Assembly (NCBI GenBank): GCA_038209275.1
Contig: JBBQXW010000174.1
Coordinates: 1-15,177, forward strand
Length of the DNA stretch: 15,177 bases
From: L227-5C sp038209275
Lineage (GTDB): Bacteria; Chloroflexota; Chloroflexia; Chloroheliales; Chloroheliaceae
Direction: 5' to 3'
Position numbers and translations under genes: made by a program. Below are positions 7,105-13,277 of the stretch, in pieces. Position 1 is the stretch's first letter, and every line of letters begins with the position of its first letter. Below the pieces are notes generated by a model. The model was given only the letters and a program-made list of their open reading frames with translations, had not been told where the DNA came from and did no database searches.

Positions 7105-7606
7105 ATGACCATCGAACTAAAAGAGCAAAATTAGCCGAAGAGCAGGAATTGGAAGAACTGGCAACCGGGGAGAACGGAGAAATATAGCAGTCCTTTTGAT
7201 TATGGCGCTCGGCAATCACGTTTATGGCAACCAACTAGGCCGGGTGTTTGATGGTCGCACCACTTTTGAGATGAAGCCGGGCTACCCTAAAAGAGAGTCA
7301 GATGTTTCATTTGTTGCGGCGGGTCGTCTCCCTATCAGAGTCAGGGATATTGTTAAGCTTGCGCCTGATTTAGCAGTCGAAATAGTTTCCCCAAACGATA
7401 AGCAATTTGAAGTAGAAGAAAAAGCACTGGAATATCTCGATTTAGGAGTGCGCCTCGTCTGGGGTGTGCGACCCGTAATTAAGGCCATTGAAATTTATCA
7501 TCCTGGCGCAGTCAAGCCCCTGACGCTCGGTAGCAACGATGAACTTGATGGCGAAAATGTCATACCTGGCTTCAAGCTCAAAGTGAGCCAGTTGTTTGAG
7601 CAGTAA
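7105..7606 (+). pseudogene. Uma2 family endonuclease, decayed (frameshift plus internal deletion)
   Basis: An ATG at 7105 has a good GGAAGG ribosome binding site, 18 bases after the radical SAM stop. The frame reads MTIELKEQN and hits TAG at 7132. One frame over, the sequence continues LAEEQELEELATGENGEI, a typical Uma2 N-terminus, then stops near 7184. A third frame carries IAVLLIMALGNHVYGNQLGRV and runs to the stop at 7604-7606, with SDVSFV, the catalytic-type DLAVEIVSPND block, EVEEKALEYLDLGVRLVW, and the C-terminal DELDGENVIPGFKL. About 30 residues normally found between ENGE and the IALGNHV helix are missing. Uma2 proteins are PD-(D/E)XK-fold nucleases of unclear role that occur in many copies in Chloroflexota and cyanobacteria. 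A TTG at 7196 could still give a 136-residue remnant, but it would lack the N-terminal third. Confidence 0.85.
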
Positions 7607-7706
7607 CCTTTATCTTAATTTCTAAACAACATTCAATTACGAAAAGCTTTTATTAATGTAATACTATTTTAACGTACTAATATTTCCCAAATCGTCTAAA
7701 ATATGT

Positions 7707-7736
7707 TATAGTAGTATTGTTAACCCTAAAGGTTAA
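7707..7736 (+). promoter_or_regulatory. Promoter and candidate operator of the HigBA-like module
   Basis: TATAGT at 7707-7712 is a plausible -10 box. It is followed at once by the inverted repeat TTAACC-CTAAA-GGTTAA (7720-7736), with GGTTAATACC overlapping its right side. A palindrome covering the transcription start, just upstream of a toxin-antitoxin operon whose antitoxin has a helix-turn-helix, is the usual autoregulation layout. The -35 box is weak. Confidence 0.5.
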
Positions 7737-7760
7737 TACCATTGTAAGAGGTTGACTGAG

Positions 7761-8102
7761 TTGAAGATTGTTTTTCAAACAACCAGGCTAGAGAAAGAGT
7801 GTAATAACTATAAATTACTGGATCAAAATTATGGCCCTGAAAATGCCAGTAGAATAAGAAGGCGGCTTTCCCAACTTGGGGCGGCGGCTAATCTAGCCGA
7901 AGTAAAAACTTTACCCGGTACAAGATGTCACGAATTGACAGGCAACCGCAAAGGTCAGATTGCTCTTGACCTAAAGCACTCCAGGCGACTTATAATTGAA
8001 CCAGCCAATGATCCGATTCCACGAAAAAGCGACGGTGGGCTGGATTGGCAAGGAATTACTGCTATCAGGGTAGTAGAGGTTATAGATTATCATGGAACTT
8101 GA
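7761..8102 (+). CDS. HigB/RelE-family type II toxin
   Basis: A 113-residue protein of the HigB branch of the RelE/ParE superfamily, which are usually ribosome-dependent mRNA interferases. It opens KIVFQTTRLEKECNNY, then YGPENASRIRRRLSQL (a helix-rich middle), CHELTGNRKGQIALDL (the strand carrying conserved basic residues), RRLIIEPAND, and the family-typical C-terminal IRVVEVIDYHGT. TTG at 7761 is preferred over TTG at 7752 because AAGAGG at 7746-7751 is nine bases before 7761 and directly abuts 7752. It overlaps the antitoxin gene by 11 bases, so translation is likely coupled. The toxin-first gene order is characteristic of HigBA systems. Activity is inferred from the family. Confidence 0.85.
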   Translation: MKIVFQTTRLEKECNNYKLLDQNYGPENASRIRRRLSQLGAAANLAEVKTLPGTRCHELTGNRKGQIALDLKHSRRLIIEPANDPIPRKSDGGLDWQGITAIRVVEVIDYHGT

Positions 8103-9045
8103 TATATTAAATCGGGACGAGGCTGATATATTAAATCAGTATGAGCCTGATTATGTTACACCTCCTGGTGAAACTTTGTTGGAGACAATAGAAGCACTCG
8201 ATATGTCTCAGGCAGAACTGGCCCGACGCACCGGGCGACCAAAGAAAACTATTAATGAAATAATTCAGGGGAAAACTGCGATTACTCCCGATACAGCTAT
8301 TCAGTTTGAGCGAGTGTTAGGTGTCCCTGCTAACTTCTGGTTGAGGATGGAGCAACAATACCGCGAGTCTTTAGCTCGTTTACAGGATAAAGAAACGCTT
8401 GAAACTCAGTTGCCCTGGTTGGAGCAAATTCCGCTTGACGAAATGGTCGGGCTGGGATGGGTTGAAAAACAGGATAGTCCAGTAGACCAACTACGGGAAG
8501 TTTTGCGCTTTTATGCGGTAGCCTCGGTTGAGCAGTACCATGCCGTATGGGATTATATGTTTGAAACTGTGTCTTCATTCAGTCCTGCTTTCAAGGAAGC
8601 TGATAAATATGCTTTGGCGGCCTGGTTGCGCCAGGGTGAAATAGTAACGCAACAAATTTATTGTGCGCCCTACGATAAAGCCGCTTTTCAACAAACTCTG
8701 GAGCATTTGGGTGAGCTTACCTTCAAGGATTTTTCGGAGATACAGTCAAATATAGTAGAACAATGTGCTAAAGCTGGCGTTGCGATAGCCTTTGTGCCTG
8801 ATTTACCCGGAATGATAGCTTGTAGAGCTACCCGCTGGCTTAGTCCTGAAAAAGCTTTGCTTCAAATTTGTGATTGTTATCCATTAAAAAACCAGTTTTG
8901 GTTTGCTTTTTTTCACGCTGCCGCTCATCTTTTATTTCATGGTAAGCGCGAGTTCTTTCTGGAAAATGATAACCAGGGTGGCTCAAGCGAAAAAGAAGAG
9001 GAAGCTAAACGATTCGCAGGTCAAATGCTAAAGCTGTTGGATTAG
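8092..9045 (+). CDS. HigA-like antitoxin fused to degenerate ImmA/IrrE (M78) peptidase domain
   Basis: A 317-residue, two-domain protein. Residues about 24-90 are an Xre-type helix-turn-helix of the HigA class (GETLLETIEALDMSQAELA, TGRPKKTINEIIQGK, VLGVPANFW). Residues about 120-317 fit the ImmA/IrrE-like region often fused to this class, with the metal site near the end. The HExxH motif reads HAAAH at 275-279: both zinc-binding histidines remain but the catalytic glutamate is alanine. The likely third ligand is E304 in EEEAKRF. The protein ends soon after (GQMLKLLD), about 50 residues shorter than I expect for the family. It probably neutralises the upstream toxin and represses the operon through the palindrome at 7720-7736; the second domain may sense or bind rather than cut. 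The ATG at 8092 has AGAGG about 12 bases upstream. Confidence 0.85.
   Translation: MELDILNRDEADILNQYEPDYVTPPGETLLETIEALDMSQAELARRTGRPKKTINEIIQGKTAITPDTAIQFERVLGVPANFWLRMEQQYRESLARLQDKETLETQLPWLEQIPLDEMVGLGWVEKQDSPVDQLREVLRFYAVASVEQYHAVWDYMFETVSSFSPAFKEADKYALAAWLRQGEIVTQQIYCAPYDKAAFQQTLEHLGELTFKDFSEIQSNIVEQCAKAGVAIAFVPDLPGMIACRATRWLSPEKALLQICDCYPLKNQFWFAFFHAAAHLLFHGKREFFLENDNQGGSSEKEEEAKRFAGQMLKLLD
8100..8147 (+). repeat. 24-bp in-frame tandem duplication at the antitoxin N-terminus
   Basis: 8100-8123 and 8124-8147 are two diverged copies of a 24-base unit starting TGATATATTAAATC. They encode DILNRDEA and DILNQYEP, lengthening the segment ahead of the helix-turn-helix by eight residues. Confidence 0.85.
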
Positions 9046-9093
9046 GCAGCTTGTGAATTTTTGATTTTAGAATTGGACAAGGAGAAATATAAC

Positions 9094-9948
9094 TTGCAAG
9101 TTTTGGATAGTCAGGTAGAATTGAAAGACCAGCTTGAGCAGGCCACCGTAACGGGCCTGTTTTATTACCCGGTTAAATCGTGCGCCGGAATAGCGGTTGA
9201 TGAAGCAGTAGTTGATAAGTACGGCATCCGTCATGACCGCGAACTAATGTTAATCGAGGCCGAAACGGGCGAACAATTAACCCAGCGCGAACTTTCCCGC
9301 ATGGTTTTTATCAAGTCCCAAATTGAGCAGGGCCGTTTGCGACTAGAAGCGCCCGGTATGTCGGTACTGGAAACTGCCATAATACAAACCGGCCAACCAG
9401 TAACCGCGAGGCTCTGGAAAGAACCATATAGCGCGATTGACCAGGGCGATAAAGTTGCCCGATGGTTCAGCGAGTTTCTCGAAACCGATTGCCGATTGGT
9501 GAGCAAAGCTCCCGATTATGTGCGGCAAGTTGACCAAAAACGGGCGGTGAGTGAGCAAGACCAGGTGGGTTTTGCCGATGGCTTTCCCCTGCTACTGCTT
9601 TCGGAAGAATCGCTGGCGGATTTAAATGGTCGCATGGATGAGGCGCTGCCCATGAATCGCTTCCGGCCCAACATCGTTATTTCGGGCAGTGGAGTTGCTT
9701 TTGGCGAAGACCAGATGAAGCGGATAACGATTGGCGAAGTAACTTTCGGCGTGGTCAAGCCCTGCGCCCGTTGCAAAATAACCACTACCAATCAAGTCAC
9801 TGCCGAAGTAGGCAAAGAACCGCTCCGTACCCTGGCAACCTATCGCAGAGGCGAAAATGGCGCGGTTATGTTTGGACAGAACATTATTCATGAAAATCTC
9901 GGTACGCTCAAAATCGGTGACAAAGTGAATGTACTGGAACTCAGGTAA
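9094..9948 (+). CDS. MOSC domain protein (YcbX/mARC-like)
   Basis: A 284-residue protein with an N-terminal MOSC beta-barrel domain followed by a MOSC domain, the layout of E. coli YcbX and eukaryotic mARC, which bind molybdenum cofactor and reduce N-hydroxylated compounds. The N-terminal signature VTGLFYYPVKSCAGI opens the barrel. MNRFRPNIVI and the cysteine block KPCARCKITTTN (C224, C227) mark the cofactor-binding region, with KEPLRTLATYRR after it. YcbX's ferredoxin-like C-terminal domain is absent, so an external electron donor would be needed. TTG at 9094 is preferred because AAGGAG (9079-9084) sits nine bases before it; starts at 9061 or 9073 have no comparable site. It begins 48 bases after the antitoxin gene and may be read through from it. 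The substrate is unknown. Confidence 0.88.
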   Translation: MQVLDSQVELKDQLEQATVTGLFYYPVKSCAGIAVDEAVVDKYGIRHDRELMLIEAETGEQLTQRELSRMVFIKSQIEQGRLRLEAPGMSVLETAIIQTGQPVTARLWKEPYSAIDQGDKVARWFSEFLETDCRLVSKAPDYVRQVDQKRAVSEQDQVGFADGFPLLLLSEESLADLNGRMDEALPMNRFRPNIVISGSGVAFGEDQMKRITIGEVTFGVVKPCARCKITTTNQVTAEVGKEPLRTLATYRRGENGAVMFGQNIIHENLGTLKIGDKVNVLELR

Positions 9949-10019
9949 CTACTTCGGCAGCCAGAGATGCTTCGTTTCTCACACCCCGTGAAGGGGCGTG
10001 ACGTGGGGTAGGTAGTTAC
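9945..10019. repeat. 75-bp palindromic element with 8-bp terminal inverted repeats
   Basis: GTAACTAC (9945-9952, overlapping the MOSC stop codon) and GTAGTTAC (10012-10019) are exact inverted repeats. The interior holds AGAGATGCTTCG and CACCCCGTGAAGGGG, with further self-complementarity. The AGAGATGCTTCG core resembles dispersed palindromic repeats I recall from many bacterial genomes. It could be a REP- or MITE-like unit, and its hairpins could also attenuate transcription. Confidence 0.55.
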
Positions 10020-10060
10020 AATTGTATTGATGAGCTTGAGAAAGAGAAAGAGAAAACCTG

Positions 10061-10516
10061 GTGAAACAGAAAAGAGTTTCAGTGGCAATTTACCCGGTCA
10101 ATATGGGTGGCTCGAACGCCGCCAGACTAGAACTTGACGCAATTTTCTGTCCGCCTTATAACGCTGCACACTACGGTATCAGTGTCACGACCAGCCCAAA
10201 GCAGGCCGATATAATTTTGCTCTTTGGCTCTGGCACGCTAAAGGCCGCACCAGTAGTAAACCGCCTGCTGGCAAGTTTGCCGGACGAGGTAAAGCTGGTG
10301 GCGCTCGGTTCGGAAAGCGCCAGTGCTGCCCCATTCAAAGGGGCGTATAGCGTAGTGGGGCTGGGCAATCAGGAAGAAACCGAAAAACCGGGCGAAGAAG
10401 TTGACCCATTCGAGGTGATTTTGCCAAAAGGAAAGAAAATTGCCGCCTACATCGTTGGTTCACCGCCCGACCCTCAAACCATTATTGATGGCATCTTGCA
10501 AGCGGCTGCTCTTTAA
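10061..10516 (+). CDS. NuoB / [NiFe]-hydrogenase small subunit-like protein lacking all cluster cysteines
   Basis: A 151-residue protein whose layout follows the NuoB/EchC family of complex I and group 4 hydrogenases: LELDAIFCPPYNAAHYGI (residues 23-40), SPKQADIILLFGSGT (45-59), VKLVALGSESASAAPF (77-92), AYSVVG (95-100) and YIVGSPPDPQTIIDGIL (130-146). In the family these correspond to CxGC, the ADILLVTG strand, VGACAxxGG and PGCPPxPE. Every [4Fe-4S] ligand is replaced: S18 and A21 for CxGC, E85 for the GAC cysteine and S134 for the GCPP cysteine. The only cysteine is C30. It cannot bind the N2-type cluster, so a direct electron-transfer role is unlikely. No other complex I or hydrogenase gene is visible. 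GTG start with only a weak purine-rich site; (GAGAAA)n precedes it. The homology was judged by eye. Confidence 0.65.
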   Translation: MKQKRVSVAIYPVNMGGSNAARLELDAIFCPPYNAAHYGISVTTSPKQADIILLFGSGTLKAAPVVNRLLASLPDEVKLVALGSESASAAPFKGAYSVVGLGNQEETEKPGEEVDPFEVILPKGKKIAAYIVGSPPDPQTIIDGILQAAAL

Positions 10517-10528
10517 TTTTCACTTGAT

Positions 10529-10550
10529 TTTGCTAGTTGCCCCTAGCAAA
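10529..10550 (+). terminator. Candidate terminator hairpin after the NuoB-like gene
   Basis: TTTGCTAG (10529-10536) and CTAGCAAA (10543-10550) pair perfectly with a six-base loop, 13 bases past the stop. There is no clear T-run after it, so termination is only possible. Confidence 0.35.
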
Positions 10551-10642
10551 TACCCGCCTTTATGCTAAAATAAAATTCAGCGATTACGATAAGCACATTT
10601 TCTGAAAATAATTTCGATTAGTTTTTAGAAGGGAAGATTTCC

Positions 10643-11041
10643 ATGAAGACGATAACGGATGAAGTGAAATTGAAGGCCGCCGAAGCCGCCGAAATACTCT
10701 TGGCTTGCCGCGCTACCCTGGCGATGCTGGAAAATTCTGGCAAGGGTAGGACGCTGGCAGCAGACCAAATGGGCTACGCTATCGAACTGTTGCAAGCTGC
10801 TGGAGCCGATATGAGCCAGCTAACCGATTTGACCGAAAAAGAAGACCTGGAAGCGGAACAAGAAAACAACCAGGTTGAAAATGAAACGGTTTATGTACCC
10901 GACCCGGAAGAACTGGCGGAACTCAAGCAACGAATAGCGGCAAGTGATGGTAAACCAGGCATTCCGCATGAAGAAATTAAACAGAAATTACGGGAACGGA
11001 TTGCTAACCGTAATTTAAAGCCAGAACAAGTCAGGCTCTGA
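10643..11041 (+). CDS. Putative antitoxin of a ParDE-like pair
   Basis: A 132-residue, acidic, mostly helical protein. The N-terminal half (1-60, Ala/Leu-rich, TDEVKLKAAEAAEILLACRA) matches no family I can name. A Glu-rich linker (residues 66-90) leads to ELAELKQRIAASDGKPGIPHEEIKQKLRERI (about 91-122), which resembles the C-terminal toxin-binding tail of ParD/RelB-type antitoxins (an IAASDGKPGIPHEEI-like segment). The ATG at 10643 has a good GAAGGGAAG site upstream. An extended -10, TGCTAAAAT, at 10563-10571 could be its promoter. The toxin gene starts four bases after its stop. The role is inferred mainly from that pairing. The long N-terminal part is unusual for an antitoxin and may be a separate DNA-binding or partner domain. 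Confidence 0.6.
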   Translation: MKTITDEVKLKAAEAAEILLACRATLAMLENSGKGRTLAADQMGYAIELLQAAGADMSQLTDLTEKEDLEAEQENNQVENETVYVPDPEELAELKQRIAASDGKPGIPHEEIKQKLRERIANRNLKPEQVRL

Positions 11042-11044
11042 TAT

Positions 11045-11368
11045 ATGTCAGCAAAGATAGAATGGGCTGAGGAAGCTGACGCTGACTTAAACGAGATAAT
11101 TGATTACTATCTATCAATTACAGATGAGGAAACTACTTTTCGAAGTATGACAGCCATTCTTGAAAAGGTTGAGTATTTCGCAGAGCATACAATGGCGGGC
11201 GGCAAAGTTCAAGGCATGAGTCGCGAATTCAAGCAGGGCTACACCAAAAACTCAACCTACCGAATTTATTACAGAGTAATGGGCGAAAATTCGATCAAGG
11301 TTTTGATGATACTCCATAGTCGTAGAGAAAGGCCGAGTATCCAGAAAATTCAAACACGAGACAAATAA
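11045..11368 (+). CDS. ParE/RelE-family type II toxin
   Basis: A 107-residue protein with the ParE fold order: strand AKIEWAEEADADLNEIIDYYLS, a central helix, FAEHTMAGGKVQGMSREFKQGY (the loop preceding the core sheet), STYRIYYRVMGENSIKVLMILHSRRE. The YRIYYRV and ILHSRRE blocks are the characteristic C-terminal strands with conserved basic residues. ParE toxins inhibit DNA gyrase and RelE toxins cleave mRNA; the sequence alone does not settle which applies. The ATG at 11045 comes four bases after the antitoxin stop, with little ribosome binding site, suggesting translational coupling. It is unlike the HigB toxin at 7761, so the window holds two unrelated toxin-antitoxin modules. The 258 bases after it hold no gene that I can support. 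Confidence 0.82.
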   Translation: MSAKIEWAEEADADLNEIIDYYLSITDEETTFRSMTAILEKVEYFAEHTMAGGKVQGMSREFKQGYTKNSTYRIYYRVMGENSIKVLMILHSRRERPSIQKIQTRDK

Positions 11369-11626
11369 CACCAATCACGACACCTGCCCAAAAATTGTGC
11401 ATAAAAAAACAAAGCGTCAAGGAAAGCTAAAGACTTGGTGAACAACGGCAAATTGGATTGATAGTGGCTAAAGTGGCTGCTATAATAGAGATTAACCCTA
11501 GCGCCCTGCGATATTTATGCGCTAGTTGCAAATGTATTAGCCGGACATAGCAACCAATAGCCAGGCAAATCCTGGTTTGGCAGATTTTCCAACAAGAAAT
11601 AAGCAAGTGCAGAAAAGAGGTAGGTG

Positions 11627-12175
11627 ATGAGTCAGGTGGATTCTGTGGCGAACAACAACCAGGACGATGAGATGGATTATCTAAATATCCGCAATGCAAC
11701 TCCTAAAGATTTTGCGGGTATTCGGGAGGTAGCGACCCTTTCGCGCCAGGCTTCTTTGGGTCATTATATGGGCCAGGAAGAAATCGAGGACGAAGTAGCG
11801 CATTATTATAATGATAACGTACTGAACGGCATCCTCAGCAACCCTGCCAACGCAATTTATGTTGCCGAGCGGGGCAGCAAAATTTTGGGATATTGCTCGG
11901 TATTGCCCAAAGATAGGCGTGGTCGTCCCCGCATCTTGCAATTTTATGTGCGGCCCGATGAGCAACGGCACGGCGTAGGCGAACTACTTTTCGAGCGCAG
12001 TTATTCGCATCTTCGAGAAGCCGGAGTCAACCAACTATTCGTTTCTATCATCACCGAAAATACTGGTGGTCGGGCCTTCTTCGATAAAAAGGGTCTGGCG
12101 CTGGTGCAGATGTACGACTCGACCTGGGATGGCAAAACTCACACCATTGCCGTCTATCATACCAGCATAAAATAG
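11627..12175 (+). CDS. GNAT family N-acetyltransferase
   Basis: A 182-residue protein with the acetyl-CoA-binding motif A of the GNAT fold: QFYVRPDEQRHGVGELLFERS, where Q113-R114-H115-G116-V117-G118 forms the pyrophosphate-binding loop. The N-terminal IRNATPKDFAGIREVATLSRQ is the usual beta1-alpha1 segment, and ITENTGGRAFFDKKGLAL is the motif B region. No substrate-specific motif is seen, so the acceptor is unknown. ATG at 11627 is chosen over GTG at 11624 because AAGAGG at 11615-11620 gives six bases of spacing to it. The first 18 residues are polar and probably disordered. A strong terminator follows at 12218. Confidence 0.88.
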   Translation: MSQVDSVANNNQDDEMDYLNIRNATPKDFAGIREVATLSRQASLGHYMGQEEIEDEVAHYYNDNVLNGILSNPANAIYVAERGSKILGYCSVLPKDRRGRPRILQFYVRPDEQRHGVGELLFERSYSHLREAGVNQLFVSIITENTGGRAFFDKKGLALVQMYDSTWDGKTHTIAVYHTSIK

Positions 12176-12217
12176 TTTTGCTCCTGCAACTCAACGAAAC
12201 TTGGACTTTGAATTGGA

Positions 12218-12243
12218 AAACCCTGGCAGATTGCCAGGGTTTT
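12218..12243 (+). terminator. Intrinsic terminator after the GNAT gene
   Basis: AAACCCTGGCA (12218-12228) and TGCCAGGGTTT (12232-12242) form a perfect 11-bp stem with a GAT loop and a T4 run at its end. It is 42 bases past the stop. The A-run on the left lets it work weakly for the minus strand as well. Confidence 0.88.
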
Positions 12244-12319
12244 CTGCTTATGATAATTTTGTTTTGGTTTGTGCCAAACCTCTTTGCCTTTATTTCACTG
12301 GTTAAAACTCAGTCAGCTA

Positions 12320-12913
12320 CTATTTCTTGAGAGGAGCCGGGCCTGACATGAAAAAATTGCCAGTCTGAGCGTCAAACAACTCGTATATTCTATTGCCTTT
12401 GACTGGTGCTGCTCCAGGCGCAGCTGGAAATTCAAAATCCCCACTCAATTCTACATAACAAAGTACCGCACTGTCTGGAATACTAACATCTGTCATAGCA
12501 TTTAACCGAGCTTTTACCTCTTTGTTAGTTATAAATTCAACTGTCGCTACTACAGGAGTAGTACTAGCATGAATTCTTGGCGCTCCCGGATGAGCTTTGA
12601 GATAATCACGTACATCCTGCTCAGTAAATGCGGGAGTACTAGCACTGCTTGTGGTCGTTCGCGGCTGAATAGCCGGTAGCCCAAATGAGCGAGACCCATT
12701 GTTCCCATTTGCTCCACTAGCAATCGGAGTTCCTACTATGGGTGTATAGGGAGTACCAGGGCCTTTAGGAGTCAAATTTGGCGTTATAGGAGGTCCTAGC
12801 TTGGGAGTAGTAGCGGCGTTTAAGGACACTTCATTAGTGATAAGAAAGGCCAAGCCAGCAAGCAGAAACAGTAAAATTAGCCCGATTAAATATAGATAAT
12901 TCTTTTTACTCAT
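12320..12913 (-). CDS. Membrane-anchored protein with Thr/Pro-rich linker
   Basis: A 197-residue protein. One N-terminal hydrophobic helix (residues 7-26, YLIGLILLFLLAGLAFLI) after a short basic segment (KK) acts as an anchor or uncleaved signal. Residues 35-95 form a low-complexity stretch rich in Thr, Pro, Gly and Ser, probably extended outside the membrane. A compact domain follows from about 96: FTEQDVRDYLKAHPG, then VATVEFITNKEVKARLN, VLCYVELSGDFEF and YELFDAQTGNFFMSG. I recall similar C-terminal domains in uncharacterised Chloroflexota proteins (the FDAxTGN ending is typical), but none with a known function. The ATG is preceded on its strand by AAGGA at good spacing. The small gene at 12982-13212 lies 68 bases upstream and may share its transcript. 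Confidence 0.8.
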   Translation of the reverse strand: MSKKNYLYLIGLILLFLLAGLAFLITNEVSLNAATTPKLGPPITPNLTPKGPGTPYTPIVGTPIASGANGNNGSRSFGLPAIQPRTTTSSASTPAFTEQDVRDYLKAHPGAPRIHASTTPVVATVEFITNKEVKARLNAMTDVSIPDSAVLCYVELSGDFEFPAAPGAAPVKGNRIYELFDAQTGNFFMSGPAPLKK

Positions 12914-12981
12914 ATTTATTCCTTTTTGGAATTAAGTTTGTAAAAATTGCTAAAACCTAATCCATTATTTATCTTAGCAAT

Positions 12982-13212
12982 CTAACAGCAATAAGTTCGA
13001 AATTCTCCGCCTGTTGTTGATTGAGATGGAAGTATGTACCAGTAATCATAGGGTGGAGAAGCAGGTGTCCCTGTGTAAGCATCTGCGCCTTGATAATAGA
13101 AATTACTATTGCCAGGGTCAGCGTATCGGTTGGATGTAAAAGATGCTGTCGGTGCAGACGCACCACTACTACCCGTTAACTCCTGTCCTATTTGGATCGC
13201 ATTTGGTGACAT
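12982..13212 (-). CDS. Small lysine-free Tyr/Ser/Gly-rich protein of unknown function
   Basis: A 76-residue reading frame that I do not recognise. The predicted product has no lysine or histidine, eight tyrosines, many Ser, Gly, Thr and Pro, an aromatic cluster (PPYDYWYILP) and ends in Cys-Cys. It has no signal peptide or membrane helix. ATG at 13212 has no clear ribosome binding site; the frame stays open about 13 codons further upstream, but without another start codon. The composition looks more like a real protein than the overlapping frame (12969-13166). It might be a surface or structural peptide, a modified-peptide precursor, or a remnant of a longer gene; the Cys-Cys ending and aromatic stretches give no decisive lead. 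Low certainty that it is expressed. Confidence 0.45.
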   Translation of the reverse strand: MSPNAIQIGQELTGSSGASAPTASFTSNRYADPGNSNFYYQGADAYTGTPASPPYDYWYILPSQSTTGGEFRTYCC

Positions 13213-13242
13213 TGTATTACTAGTGGAATAGAATTTGTTACT

Positions 13243-13277
13243 ATTATAGTCTTATCATAGAATATAATTATTGTCAA
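13243..13277 (-). promoter_or_regulatory. Candidate minus-strand promoter elements
   Basis: On the minus strand TATAAT occurs at 13243-13248, about 30 bases before the ATG at 13212, and a perfect TTGACA at 13272-13277. Their spacing is 23 bases, too long for one standard promoter. Either the -10 box works with a poor -35 box, or TTGACA pairs with a closer AT-rich -10 box. Confidence 0.35.

Noticed and set aside
11427..11699. Minus-strand frame of 90 codons between the ParE-like toxin and the GNAT gene.
   Set aside because: It overlaps the GNAT start and has an unnatural Cys/Pro/Ser composition, without a ribosome binding site or family match.
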